Assembly (NCBI GenBank): GCA_001567115.1
Contig: LMZT01000094.1
Location: 1-41,094 of the forward strand
Direction of reading: 5' to 3'
Origin: Candidatus Hinthialibacteria bacterium OLB16
GTDB lineage: Bacteria > Hinthialibacterota > Hinthialibacteria > OLB16
DNA: 41,094 nucleotides
The notes beneath the pieces are model-generated. The model was not told where the DNA came from, did no database searches, and saw only the letters and a list, made by a program, of their open reading frames with translations. Positions 24,363-32,428 of the stretch are shown here, piece after piece. A program made the translations under genes and the position numbers. Each line of letters begins with the position of its first letter. Within the stretch, counting starts at the first letter, position 1.

Positions 24363-27341
24363 ATGAAGAAAAAATCTTTGCGGCTTTTAGGAATCCTTTT
24401 GGGTGTGTTCATCTATCCATGGGCATCAATTTCTGCTGAGGAGCCAACCCCGATGAATGGAGAAATGCCGGAAAATCTCTACCGGGCGGAACTGTTGACC
24501 TATCCCGGGGCATGGGCTTTCCAGCTGCCTCGTGCAGGCATCATTCTGGTGACCGACCAGGAACTGCGTGACCTCGAAGATCCCGATAAGCAGATCAATC
24601 TGAGCCTTGGACATGAACCCCGAATGGAATCATTAAGGCAGGTGTGCGAGCGTGCCAAGGCCCAGGGATGCCGGACCCTGATCCTGGCCTTCGACCACTT
24701 TTTCAGCCAATACCGTCCCGGCATGGGGGACCAGATGCGCAGCCTTTATCCTGACAAACCGGAATATATTCAGCGGATCGCGGGGATCAGCAAATTCGCC
24801 CAGCAGTATGGCCTCGGACTGGAGCTCAGCCTGCTCAATCCGCTCGAGATCGGTCCGGGTTATCAACAGGAAACCGGCGAATCCGGAAAATGGATGCACT
24901 ACAGAAAAGGATTGCGCGATCCGGAGACTGGGGCCTTCAGTGTTCAGCTCTGGCGGCAGACACGCTGGGCTGCGAACAAGGGGGCGGTTAATATCGAATC
25001 TGATTCGGTGCGGGTTTTTGCTTTTCGTGAACGCCGGATCGGTGGAACCTCGTATCGTGCGGTCAATCCGGATGAGATTATCGAAATCAGCGATTCAGCC
25101 CAGGTAGAGTTGTTGGGTGACAAAAGGGAAGGAATGGAGAGGATTCGTGTGTATGGAAAGGGCCACCCCGAACTTGGCGAATTGAATCGTGTGCTGGTGG
25201 TTCAGGTCTATCGGGTTCCAGAAATGGATTATATGAGCGACAAGGCCTTTCCCTACCTTGAGCGCCTGATCGATCGTTATGCCGATGCCGGAGTGAAGCT
25301 GAATGCGCTTTATTCCGATGAGGCGCATATCCAGCAGGATTGGTCTTACTTTGGGCACCATGATCATGGCCAGTTTGCAATGCGCTATGTCAGTGATGGA
25401 TTTGCAAAGAAATTCGCCGGCAAGTATGGGGATCAATACAAGGACTTCACAAAATACCTCGTGTATTTCTGCTATGGCCAGGAAGACTTCGCCCATGACC
25501 TTTCAGCCACTGAACCAGTCATGCATGTCTTTGGGGATTCTCCTGAGGAAATCCGCAGGACTGCCCTGTTCCGTTCCTGGTACTACCGGCTGCTCCAGGA
25601 TGAGGTGGTCGACCTGTTTGTCAAGGCAAAGAAACATGCAGAGAAACGGATGGGTTTCCAGCTCGAAGCTCGCGCCCATGCCACCTGGGCGGAAAGCCCA
25701 ACCATCGATATGTGGCGTGTGGGCGAAGAGAACCTTCCAAAAAATCAGTACGAATACACCTCTAATTTTGTCTGGTCCAATACAGTTCATCAGGCCGCCG
25801 CAGCCTGTTCAGATTACTTTCGATGGGGTGATTTTCTGACCGGCAACGGGAATGACCATGCCGAAGGGGGCTGGCTGGATCGGGATTACTATGCCCAGGC
25901 ACTGGCCTGTTCGACCGGTCTGCTGAATGAGGTGCCTTATTCCTATGCCGCTCATTGGGGAATGCCGAATGAAACCTCCCAGCGAAGGACCAATATCAAC
26001 AATGCTTTCGGCACGGCCGGTTCTCCCCTGTTCGGTATCGTCGAGGACATGAGCCACCGTGAGGTTGAAGTGCTGATGCTGTATCCGTTCGACCTCGTTG
26101 CGGTTGAAGAACGCTTCGGGAGCTGGATGACCCAGTATGGCTATGCCGACATGATGACTCAGAACAAGGTGGTTGAATGTGGCCAGGTGAAGGATGGCGC
26201 TCTGATTCTGGGAGGAAGAAGGTACACCACCCTGGCTGCCACTTTCGAACCATTTCCTAAACCCGAATTGCTCGAATTGATGAAAACCCTGGCGGAGCAG
26301 GGTGGCAAAGTCATCTGGTCTGGCCCTCCGCCAGTGATCGACAATAATGGAAATCATATCCTGCAAGCCTGGCAGGATATGTTTGGTGTGGATTATTCCC
26401 CCTCACGGAATGAGGGGCTGATGGCTCCTGGACGGCAGGTTGCATTCGAGGGCATCCTCGAAAAAGTGCCCTCTCAGGTGATCCTGACCGACCTGCTGGT
26501 GGATCATATCTATCCGGTCTCACCACGCGAGGGCAGCCTGGTGGTTGCCGGAGCACAGAACCATATCCTTGGTGTTCACAGAGTCCTTCCATCCAATGGG
26601 AGTTTCACCTTCCTCGGTTTTCGCCCAAGAGATGACCAGTCCGCCAGTCTTGGTTATGAAACCCGAACCTGGTTTGAAGTTTTTAATTCCCTTGGATCCT
26701 ATCCGGGAACAGGCAAATCCGGAGAGGTCAATGACAACACAGAATATCTTTCCAGAACAACCGATTATCTCTTCTGCCGATTTCCGAATGGAACTGTGGC
26801 GGTAGCGAAGCACTTTTTTAATTATGAGGAAGGGTGGCCAGGCGGATTCGCACGGAATCCGGAGGAAGACAAAAAGATCCTCGAATCACGCCCGCTTCCT
26901 TCGGATGAGATTCATCTGAAAGACCAGGTGGTAAATGGGCATAAGGTGACCTTCGATGGGACCTCGGCCATGGCATTCCGGCGTGACAGCGCAGGAAACC
27001 TGATTGCCTTCGCTGGCAGCAACTGCAGTGAAATCACGCTCGATGGGAAAACCACACGGTTTGCCGATGAGAAAATTCCACAACTCGCCTGGGCGCCAGT
27101 TCCTGAAAACCGCCAGATTCCCAATGGCGCACGAGTTCAGCTGATGGTCTATGGGACAGGCAAGATTCGTATCCCTGCTGAAAGTTTATCCTCGCCGATG
27201 GATGCGTTTGTCGAGGGTCCGACTCCAGGCAGCCGTGGGGAAACAGTTCCCTCTGTGCTCGAAGATGGGAAGATAGTCATCGATATTACCCCATCGATAC
27301 AGGGGCGCTGGATTTATCTGGTCAACAGAAAAGTCAATTGA
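24363..27341 (+). CDS. Secreted TIM-barrel glycosidase-like protein with GATase-like domain
   Basis: 992 residues; signal peptide MKKKSLRLLGILLGVFIYPWASISA. Residues 50-560 look like a (beta/alpha)8 barrel with an insertion (HEPRMESLRQVCERAKAQGC, then the acidic LYSDEAHIQQDW, a candidate catalytic strand). Residues 570-700 resemble the amidotransferase-like trimerisation domain of GH42/GH106-type enzymes (LYPFDLVAVEERFG, LAATFEPFPKPELLELMKTL, GGKVIWSG). The end is beta-rich. The family is not recognised with certainty. GAGGAGGAAG 7 nt upstream fixes the start at 24363. It is probably co-transcribed with the 1317-residue protein before it, and its transcript ends at the terminator at 27362-27391. 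Confidence 0.75.
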   Translation: MKKKSLRLLGILLGVFIYPWASISAEEPTPMNGEMPENLYRAELLTYPGAWAFQLPRAGIILVTDQELRDLEDPDKQINLSLGHEPRMESLRQVCERAKAQGCRTLILAFDHFFSQYRPGMGDQMRSLYPDKPEYIQRIAGISKFAQQYGLGLELSLLNPLEIGPGYQQETGESGKWMHYRKGLRDPETGAFSVQLWRQTRWAANKGAVNIESDSVRVFAFRERRIGGTSYRAVNPDEIIEISDSAQVELLGDKREGMERIRVYGKGHPELGELNRVLVVQVYRVPEMDYMSDKAFPYLERLIDRYADAGVKLNALYSDEAHIQQDWSYFGHHDHGQFAMRYVSDGFAKKFAGKYGDQYKDFTKYLVYFCYGQEDFAHDLSATEPVMHVFGDSPEEIRRTALFRSWYYRLLQDEVVDLFVKAKKHAEKRMGFQLEARAHATWAESPTIDMWRVGEENLPKNQYEYTSNFVWSNTVHQAAAACSDYFRWGDFLTGNGNDHAEGGWLDRDYYAQALACSTGLLNEVPYSYAAHWGMPNETSQRRTNINNAFGTAGSPLFGIVEDMSHREVEVLMLYPFDLVAVEERFGSWMTQYGYADMMTQNKVVECGQVKDGALILGGRRYTTLAATFEPFPKPELLELMKTLAEQGGKVIWSGPPPVIDNNGNHILQAWQDMFGVDYSPSRNEGLMAPGRQVAFEGILEKVPSQVILTDLLVDHIYPVSPREGSLVVAGAQNHILGVHRVLPSNGSFTFLGFRPRDDQSASLGYETRTWFEVFNSLGSYPGTGKSGEVNDNTEYLSRTTDYLFCRFPNGTVAVAKHFFNYEEGWPGGFARNPEEDKKILESRPLPSDEIHLKDQVVNGHKVTFDGTSAMAFRRDSAGNLIAFAGSNCSEITLDGKTTRFADEKIPQLAWAPVPENRQIPNGARVQLMVYGTGKIRIPAESLSSPMDAFVEGPTPGSRGETVPSVLEDGKIVIDITPSIQGRWIYLVNRKVN

Positions 27342-27361
27342 TTCGAATCGGCAATGATCAG

Positions 27362-27391
27362 TAAAGGGCGATCCACTCGGATCGCCCTTTA
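27362..27391. terminator. Bidirectional intrinsic terminator
   Basis: A perfect 13-bp stem, TAAAGGGCGATCC (27362-27374) with its complement GGATCGCCCTTTA (27379-27391), encloses the loop ACTC. Short T-tracts lie at the stem ends on both strands. It sits 20 bp after the stop of the 24363 gene and 8 bp after the stop of the convergent small membrane-peptide gene, so it can serve both. Confidence 0.85.
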
Positions 27392-27399
27392 TCACAGTT

Positions 27400-27564
27400 T
27401 CACTTGTTGCCGGGAAGTGTATTCGGAGGTGGAAGATAGGGATTGTATACCGCATTTGGATCCGGCGGTGGCGGCTGGAGCTTCTTCCACTGCTGGTAGC
27501 CATAATAGCTGGCTCCTACCAGTCCAATGATTACAATGATCAGGACCATGACATTTTTTTTCAC
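27400..27564 (-). CDS. 54-residue single-span membrane peptide
   Basis: A GTG start at 27564 has GAGGAGG 8 nt upstream. The peptide begins (V/M)KKNVMVLIIVIIGLVGASYY: a positively charged tip, then one transmembrane helix of about 16 residues. It continues with YQQWKKLQPPPPDP and a Pro/Asn-rich tail ending LPPPNTLPGNK. The helix-then-proline-rich layout suggests an inner-membrane anchor with a periplasmic extended tail. I recognise no family. Its end abuts a bidirectional terminator, which supports it being a real transcribed gene. The 239 bp upstream (27565-27803) hold no other gene that I can support. Confidence 0.7.
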   Translation of the reverse strand: MKKNVMVLIIVIIGLVGASYYGYQQWKKLQPPPPDPNAVYNPYLPPPNTLPGNK

Positions 27565-27803
27565 TGAGAAGGCCTCCTCATTCTTGGATTGTGATGCAAA
27601 TTCACACTTTCCCTGTGATGGTTCATGGGGAAAAAGATCAGACCAGCAATTCAGTTACTCCCGGTCCCGGATGTCCGAAACCATGGGAAAAATATGTGAA
27701 CAGGATAGGTCTCTTCCATTCTGTTGAGAAGAAGGCATTGGTGGCTCATCGCAGCCTTCCTGATGATTCGACCCTCTGCAGGAGACCGGGTTGAACTGGG
27801 AGC

Positions 27804-29876
27804 TTACTCCAGAATGACTGGATGTCCGACAGTGGATTGAAAGAATCGCTTCCCCTCACAGATCGTGAATTTCGGCCCGTCGATTTCCAGGTCAAAGGAT
27901 TTTCCGAGCATCTGCATTCCCTTCAATCTGATTTTTGATGCGAAAGCCGGCGGATGTGGATCGACCCGGATACTTCCATCCGGCAAAGCCTCGATTCCAA
28001 GCATCCCGAAAAGGAGGCACTGGGCAACAGCCACTCCATCGAGAGTGCATTGAAGCGGAGTATCCTTGCGATACTCCATCTCATTGGCCACAATCGAATC
28101 CCCCCAGTAGGGCATTTTCTCTCCCCACCACAGAATCCTTTTCAGAATATCCTCCGCCTGCTGGCAGTATCCTGCCTTGTATAAACGTTCCGCGATCTGA
28201 GGGGGAAAGCAGGTGCAGCTCCCACCCCCTCCATTATCGATATCCACCTGGTCATAAGCCGGATCGAGCTTCGACATGCTGTGAAATCCAAAAGGTGAAA
28301 AGAATTCATTCTCATTCAAATGGCTTAATAAACCGGACTCCTGCTCTGGATCGAGGACCCCACTCCCAAAGAGCTTATACATCTGAATGGTGTAGCGCAA
28401 ATCCCGGTGACCCTGATCATCTCGAAAGAAAAACCAGCCGGATTCAGGATCCCAAAGATCTTTTTTAAGAGTTGTTTTCAGATCGGCAGCACGCTGGAGA
28501 AGAACCGGTTCCGGTTTTCCGCCCCATTCAGAAATTTTGTATGCGCACAGGTAGTTCCAGTAACGCCGCCCATTGAGATCCGGCATGACATGGTTGTAGG
28601 GAATGCCTCGGCGCAGCTCCAGGTGGTGGTTCCCTGGTCCATAGTCAATGAGACTGACATTTTTCGAAACATCATCACCCAGCAGGGCATGAAAAATGGC
28701 CCATTCACAGATCGTCTTTCCATCCACTTTGTGGTTAAGAAAATCCCGGTCACCCGTGTTGAGAACATAGTAATAAATCAGGCCGATGATTTTTTCCTGG
28801 TTGACCGGGTACCAGGGTCCGAAGGCTTTTCCATCGATTGGATTAAAAGCGAAGTGGGTGGAGAGGTCTGTATGTAAAAACTGGCAGATATGTTCCCTCG
28901 CCGCGTTCGGATCAAAGATTGGGAGAATTTCCCAGGTCTCTCCAAAATTCCACAGATAATTGCAGACACAGCCTCCCTTCACACTTCCGGTGGAGTAATA
29001 GGGATGGAGGACAAATTCTGGAACCTCCCAGGAATTCATCAGGAAATGGACCAGGGAACGGTTATATAATTTTTTCAGCCGGGCATCATCGCTTTCGAAT
29101 TCAGGAAGCCGTGCAAAAAGTGCATCCACACGTGCATGGTAATCTTCGGCTGCTTTTCGTAATTTCGCTTCAAAGCCGGAAGCTGAGGTTTCAGGTTCAG
29201 CCACAAGCGCATCTTTGGCTCCAACAGACACAGCAATGGTGAATGACCGGCTTTCCCCGGCATTGAGGTCCAGCTGGAAAGGGGCTTCTCCATTGCATCG
29301 AAATTGGTCGAGGTCACTGCAAACCCGGATAGCCGAAGAAGCTTGAGAGAGAAGGCAGCCCGATCTGGCTTCCTCCTGGACAGTCGCGGAATGGCTTTCA
29401 GTACGGCGAAACTCCCAGAAATCGGCGGTATCGAGGGTTCCAATCACCTCGCATTGCACAAAAACCGACTTTTTTTCGTCGGTCGTATTTTCGAGGCGAA
29501 TACAGACCAGGCACTCGCGCTGCCGATCCGGCAGGATCGTTCTTGAGGTGATGGATACCCCCTCGATTTCACCGCATCGCACGACCTCGAATGGGCTCCA
29601 GGCATATCGGGCGGTCTGCATTTTCTGATGATCGATCGACAGATCGAATGTGAAATCGGAACTGGCATAGGGGGGTGCCCACAAACCCGCAATTGAAAAA
29701 ACTGTTTTGTAATTGATGCCGACAGTCAATGCCCCATTGGCAATGCCGAAGTGATCTTCTTCGAGTATGTTTTCCTCGCCCGAAAACTGGAAAGGGTCCT
29801 GCCAACACCAGCCATTCGATCCGATCAGGCTGATTCCGATGATTACCAGGCATCTCCACCATTTGAAGGAATCCAT
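27804..29876 (-). CDS. Secreted (alpha/alpha)6 six-hairpin glycosidase-like protein
   Basis: 690 residues with a signal peptide (CLVIIGISLIGSNGWC). Residues 40-250 form a beta-sandwich (GIANGALTVGINYKTVFSIA, FTFDLSIDHQKM), typical of the N-domain in GH65, GH78 or GH94-like enzymes. From about 260 to 640 a helical toroid follows with Trp/Asp-rich loops (LWNFGETWEILPIFD, AFGPWYPVNQEKIIGL, DYGPGNHHLEL, WGDSIVANEMEY). It ends with the short beta segment GIEALPDGSIRVDPHPP seen in such enzymes. Acidic candidates for general acid/base lie in NFGETWE and NEMEY. The exact family is not assigned. A plausible AAGGAC site precedes the ATG. It stands alone, divergent from the nfu gene. Confidence 0.8.
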   Translation of the reverse strand: MDSFKWWRCLVIIGISLIGSNGWCWQDPFQFSGEENILEEDHFGIANGALTVGINYKTVFSIAGLWAPPYASSDFTFDLSIDHQKMQTARYAWSPFEVVRCGEIEGVSITSRTILPDRQRECLVCIRLENTTDEKKSVFVQCEVIGTLDTADFWEFRRTESHSATVQEEARSGCLLSQASSAIRVCSDLDQFRCNGEAPFQLDLNAGESRSFTIAVSVGAKDALVAEPETSASGFEAKLRKAAEDYHARVDALFARLPEFESDDARLKKLYNRSLVHFLMNSWEVPEFVLHPYYSTGSVKGGCVCNYLWNFGETWEILPIFDPNAAREHICQFLHTDLSTHFAFNPIDGKAFGPWYPVNQEKIIGLIYYYVLNTGDRDFLNHKVDGKTICEWAIFHALLGDDVSKNVSLIDYGPGNHHLELRRGIPYNHVMPDLNGRRYWNYLCAYKISEWGGKPEPVLLQRAADLKTTLKKDLWDPESGWFFFRDDQGHRDLRYTIQMYKLFGSGVLDPEQESGLLSHLNENEFFSPFGFHSMSKLDPAYDQVDIDNGGGGSCTCFPPQIAERLYKAGYCQQAEDILKRILWWGEKMPYWGDSIVANEMEYRKDTPLQCTLDGVAVAQCLLFGMLGIEALPDGSIRVDPHPPAFASKIRLKGMQMLGKSFDLEIDGPKFTICEGKRFFQSTVGHPVILE

Positions 29877-29990
29877 AACTCATCCGTCCTTGCTGGGATT
29901 GCACTTGAAATATCTGGGCACAAGGCACAGAGGATACACAGATCAGAGGCCTGAATGAATCAGAATCTGCCAGAGCTGAGAGCAATTCTC

Positions 29991-30019
29991 TTGTCGATCG
30001 TATTGCCAGCCTGTAAGAT
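29991..30019 (+). promoter_or_regulatory. Probable promoter of the nfu gene
   Basis: TTGTCG (29991-29996), a 17-nt spacer and TAAGAT (30014-30019), each matching four of six consensus bases. The start point near 30026 would give a leader of about 80 nt before the ATG at 30109. Confidence 0.4.
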
Positions 30020-30108
30020 TAAAACCTGTGAAGGGACAAACTGGTGGTCTCCACAGATTGCCCACCCTGATTTGTCGCAGCATCTGAACCCTGACTCTGG
30101 AGGTTGTC

Positions 30109-30930
30109 ATGCCATCCTGGTTTTCGAATCTTTTCCGGACGAGTGCTTCACAGTCTCTCAAGGAAGTGCCGGGACCGGGCCAATCGGATTACATTCCACT
30201 CTCATCCCGCCCTGCAGTGGGAGAGGCACGCTCCGCGATCCCCAAACCTCCATCGAGGAGGATTATCAAACCGGAGGTGATACTGGATTCGGGCAGTAAA
30301 TCAGCCTGGAGTCCAGGCATTGCCATTAAAGCCAGAGTCGAAAAAGGGGAGGAATCCTGTTGCTTCCTTGTCGATCGGCCGGTCCTCGAAGGTTTGTCTG
30401 CCTGGTTTCCGGCGCAGGGCAGTTTGATCCAATCTCCCCTCGCAGAAAAGATTTTTTCCTTAGACAGTGTTGTCTGTATCCTGATTCATGATTTTACAGT
30501 GACAGTGACACGGCATCACTCGATCCAGGGTTCCTGGGAAGAAATGGCGCACACCATCGGAAGCCTGATCCGGGAGCATCTTTTGTCTGGACAACCAGTG
30601 ATTTCAGAGGAGTTTCTTCGATCGATCCCACCGGAAGATGAAATCCGCATCCGTGTCCAGGCGGTTATCGATTCAGAGATCAATCCGGGAGTCGCTGCAC
30701 ATTCCGGTGTCATCACTCTGACCAGTGTGAAAGGAAATACTGTCACGATCAACATGGGCGGCGGCTGCCAGGGATGTGCTGCCTCCACCATCACACTCAA
30801 GGATGGAATCCATCGCGCTTTCCGCCATGCCATCCCCCAGATTGGCGCGATCCTCGATGACACCGATCATTCCTCTGGAACAAATCCCTACTATGAATCT
30901 TTACCGGCGGGGATGAGAGCCAATGCCTAA
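30109..30930 (+). CDS. NifU/NfuA-like iron-sulfur cluster scaffold protein
   Basis: 273 residues. After an unstructured, Pro/Ser-rich first 50 residues comes an Nfu N-terminal domain (SPLAEKIFSLDSVVCILIHDFTVTVT; SWEEMAHTIGSLIREHLLSG). Then follows the NifU C-terminal domain with GGGCQGCAAST, whose Cys220 and Cys223 form the CxxC that holds a 4Fe-4S cluster between two subunits. TDHSSGTNPYY ends the domain as in many bacterial Nfu proteins. It delivers clusters to apo-proteins in the cytoplasm. GGAGGT directly upstream supports the start. It overlaps the next gene by 8 nt. Confidence 0.92.
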   Translation: MPSWFSNLFRTSASQSLKEVPGPGQSDYIPLSSRPAVGEARSAIPKPPSRRIIKPEVILDSGSKSAWSPGIAIKARVEKGEESCCFLVDRPVLEGLSAWFPAQGSLIQSPLAEKIFSLDSVVCILIHDFTVTVTRHHSIQGSWEEMAHTIGSLIREHLLSGQPVISEEFLRSIPPEDEIRIRVQAVIDSEINPGVAAHSGVITLTSVKGNTVTINMGGGCQGCAASTITLKDGIHRAFRHAIPQIGAILDDTDHSSGTNPYYESLPAGMRANA

Positions 30931-31267
30931 ACTGAACTCATTCACGATCCGGATTCGAACAGGCAGCCAGGGAAGGGAAGACCTCCCAAAATTTAAAATC
31001 AATGGGTTCCCGCTGGGTTTCACCGATGTATCGGGAGGGGTAGGTCCAGGTGAATCTTTCGAAGGGAATGGGCATCCTCAAAGTGTGGCGCACAGTCTCA
31101 TCCTCTGTGGGCCGGAAAAAGGGACCTGGTCGATCGAAGAAACCGAGGTCACCTACTGCCTTGCAGGTGAGGAACCCTACACGATCCATTTTGGACCGGT
31201 CTGCCTGGATGATCAATCCGATATGAATCTCTGGCAGGAACGCCCTCTGCCGGTGTTTGATGTCTGA
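30923..31267 (+). CDS. Hypothetical 114-residue protein coupled to nfu
   Basis: The start codon lies inside the end of the nfu gene (8-nt overlap), so translation is probably coupled. The protein is beta-rich and soluble (FTIRIRTGSQG, GTWSIEETEVTYCLAGEEPYTIHFGPVCL), with Gly/Pro-rich turns, two cysteines and no signal peptide. I do not recognise a family. A role beside Nfu in cluster handling is only a guess from position. Confidence 0.7.
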   Translation: MPKLNSFTIRIRTGSQGREDLPKFKINGFPLGFTDVSGGVGPGESFEGNGHPQSVAHSLILCGPEKGTWSIEETEVTYCLAGEEPYTIHFGPVCLDDQSDMNLWQERPLPVFDV

Positions 31268-31287
31268 ATGCTGCAGGAGACTCGGAG

Positions 31288-31867
31288 CTAATCTTTTAAA
31301 GCTTTTTCGATTTCAGCAATCAGCTTCGGGTCTTCGGGGGCGACTCCAGGCTCGAATTTCCCGATCACCTTTCCTTCACGATCGACAAGGTATTTCTGAA
31401 AATTCCAAGGCACTTCGCCTCCAAACCCCGGGTTCTTTTTTTTCATCAGTCAGGAAATCATAAAGGGGGCACTTGTCCTCTCCCTTGACCGAAACCTTTT
31501 CAAACAGGTCAAAAGAAACATCATATTTCGTGGTGCAGAAGGTTTTGATCTCCTCGTTGGTGCCAGGTTCCTGAGCGCCGAAATTATTGGCGGGGAATGC
31601 GAGGATGCGGAATCCCTGATCCTTGTATTTTTTGTATATCTTTTCCAATCCTTCATATTGAGGGGTATATCCGCACTTGGAAGCCACATTGACAACCAGC
31701 AGAACCTTTCCCTTGTAATCTCCCAGGCTGACATCCTTTCCGTCGATGTTTTTGACTGTGAATTGAAGCACTGAATGGACCTCCTTGTGTGGGTTGTCTG
31801 AGCTGAAAGAACCTTGAACAGCGACTGTGTTGAGCATTAGAAATGTGATCAGAAAAAACGGGCGCAT
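31288..31867 (-). pseudogene. Exported glutathione peroxidase, frameshifted in a T8/A8 run
   Basis: A signal peptide (MRPFFLITFLMLNTVAVQG) precedes a GPx/thioredoxin fold: LVVNVASKCGYTPQY with peroxidatic Cys65, then FPANNFGAQEPG. The reading frame breaks at a run of eight A on the minus strand (31436-31443). After it, the downstream frame encodes the normal family ending NPGFGGEVPWNFQKYLVD and EIEKALKD to a TAG at 31288-31290. With seven A the whole protein is intact, about 192 residues. As given, translation would end early at 31376. AAGGGGA 7 nt upstream supports the start. The enzyme would reduce peroxides in the periplasm using a thiol. The frameshift may be sequencing error, slippage or decay. 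Confidence 0.85.
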
Positions 31868-31940
31868 TCTGCATTCCCCTTGTGAGATAATTTTTTGAAA
31901 ACCTGTCAGGCCGTTCCAGGATGGCGCGCTGATGCCCGTT

Positions 31941-31969
31941 ATTATCCCGCCCGATTGCATCGGTTGCAA
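31941..31969 (-). promoter_or_regulatory. Promoter of the glutathione peroxidase gene
   Basis: On the minus strand, TTGCAA (31964-31969), a 17-nt spacer and GATAAT (31941-31946) match the sigma70 pattern at four and five of six positions. Transcription would begin near 31934, about 67 nt before the start codon at 31867. Confidence 0.6.
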
Positions 31970-32012
31970 GCTTCTCGAACCGGCAAAAGAACACCCGAGA
32001 ATTTTTCTATGG

Positions 32013-32041
32013 ATGACAAGCCAGAAACCGGTGTGTATAAT
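32013..32041 (+). promoter_or_regulatory. Strong sigma70 promoter for the 32109 gene group
   Basis: ATGACA (32013-32018, five of six), exactly 17 nt, then a perfect TATAAT (32036-32041). The start near 32048 gives a leader of about 60 nt that contains a small GACCT/AGGTC hairpin and GGAGGG 8 nt before the ATG at 32109. It is divergent from the glutathione peroxidase promoter. Confidence 0.75.
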
Positions 32042-32108
32042 GCCGCCATTAAGGTAAACGACCTGTTTATCATATAGGTCAAGTGGCGTTCCATGGAGGG
32101 AACAAGCC

Positions 32109-32428
32109 ATGAGTGCTCTGGCTCATTCAATTGCAGATCTACGCGATCATCTTTTAGTATTGGAGTCCTGGGTGTTACGGAATAAAGAAGGTCTCACTCG
32201 CGAACAAGCTCGCCGAATCTTTCAGCGTTACACGACCCCGCAGGCGGCAGGAGAAGCCACGCCGGGACGGCCGAAAATGCAGAACCAGCCTCTCCGGCCG
32301 AGCGCCAGAGCCAGCAGATCACCCAGATTCTTCAATACATGGAACAGACCACTCAAAGGCTCGATCTGATTGAAAATGACATCGGCTATATCAAAGACAA
32401 GGTCGATGCCATCCTGAAAAAGCTTTGA
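32109..32428 (+). pseudogene. Small coiled-coil protein, apparent one-base frameshift
   Basis: The N-terminal part (MSALAHSIADLRDHLLVLESW, then LTREQARRIFQRY) is helical and leads to a linker, TTPQAAGEATPG. In the given frame the protein ends at 32369 with a low-complexity Arg/Ser tail. If one G is added to GGG at 32264-32266 the frame continues as TAENAEPASPAERQ and then a clear heptad coiled coil, QILQYMEQTTQRLDLIENDI to DAILKKL, with a stop at 32426-32428. That stop overlaps the TTG start of the next gene as TTGA, supporting the longer version (about 106 residues). No family recognised. GGAGGG 8 nt before the ATG and a strong promoter support expression. Confidence 0.65.
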
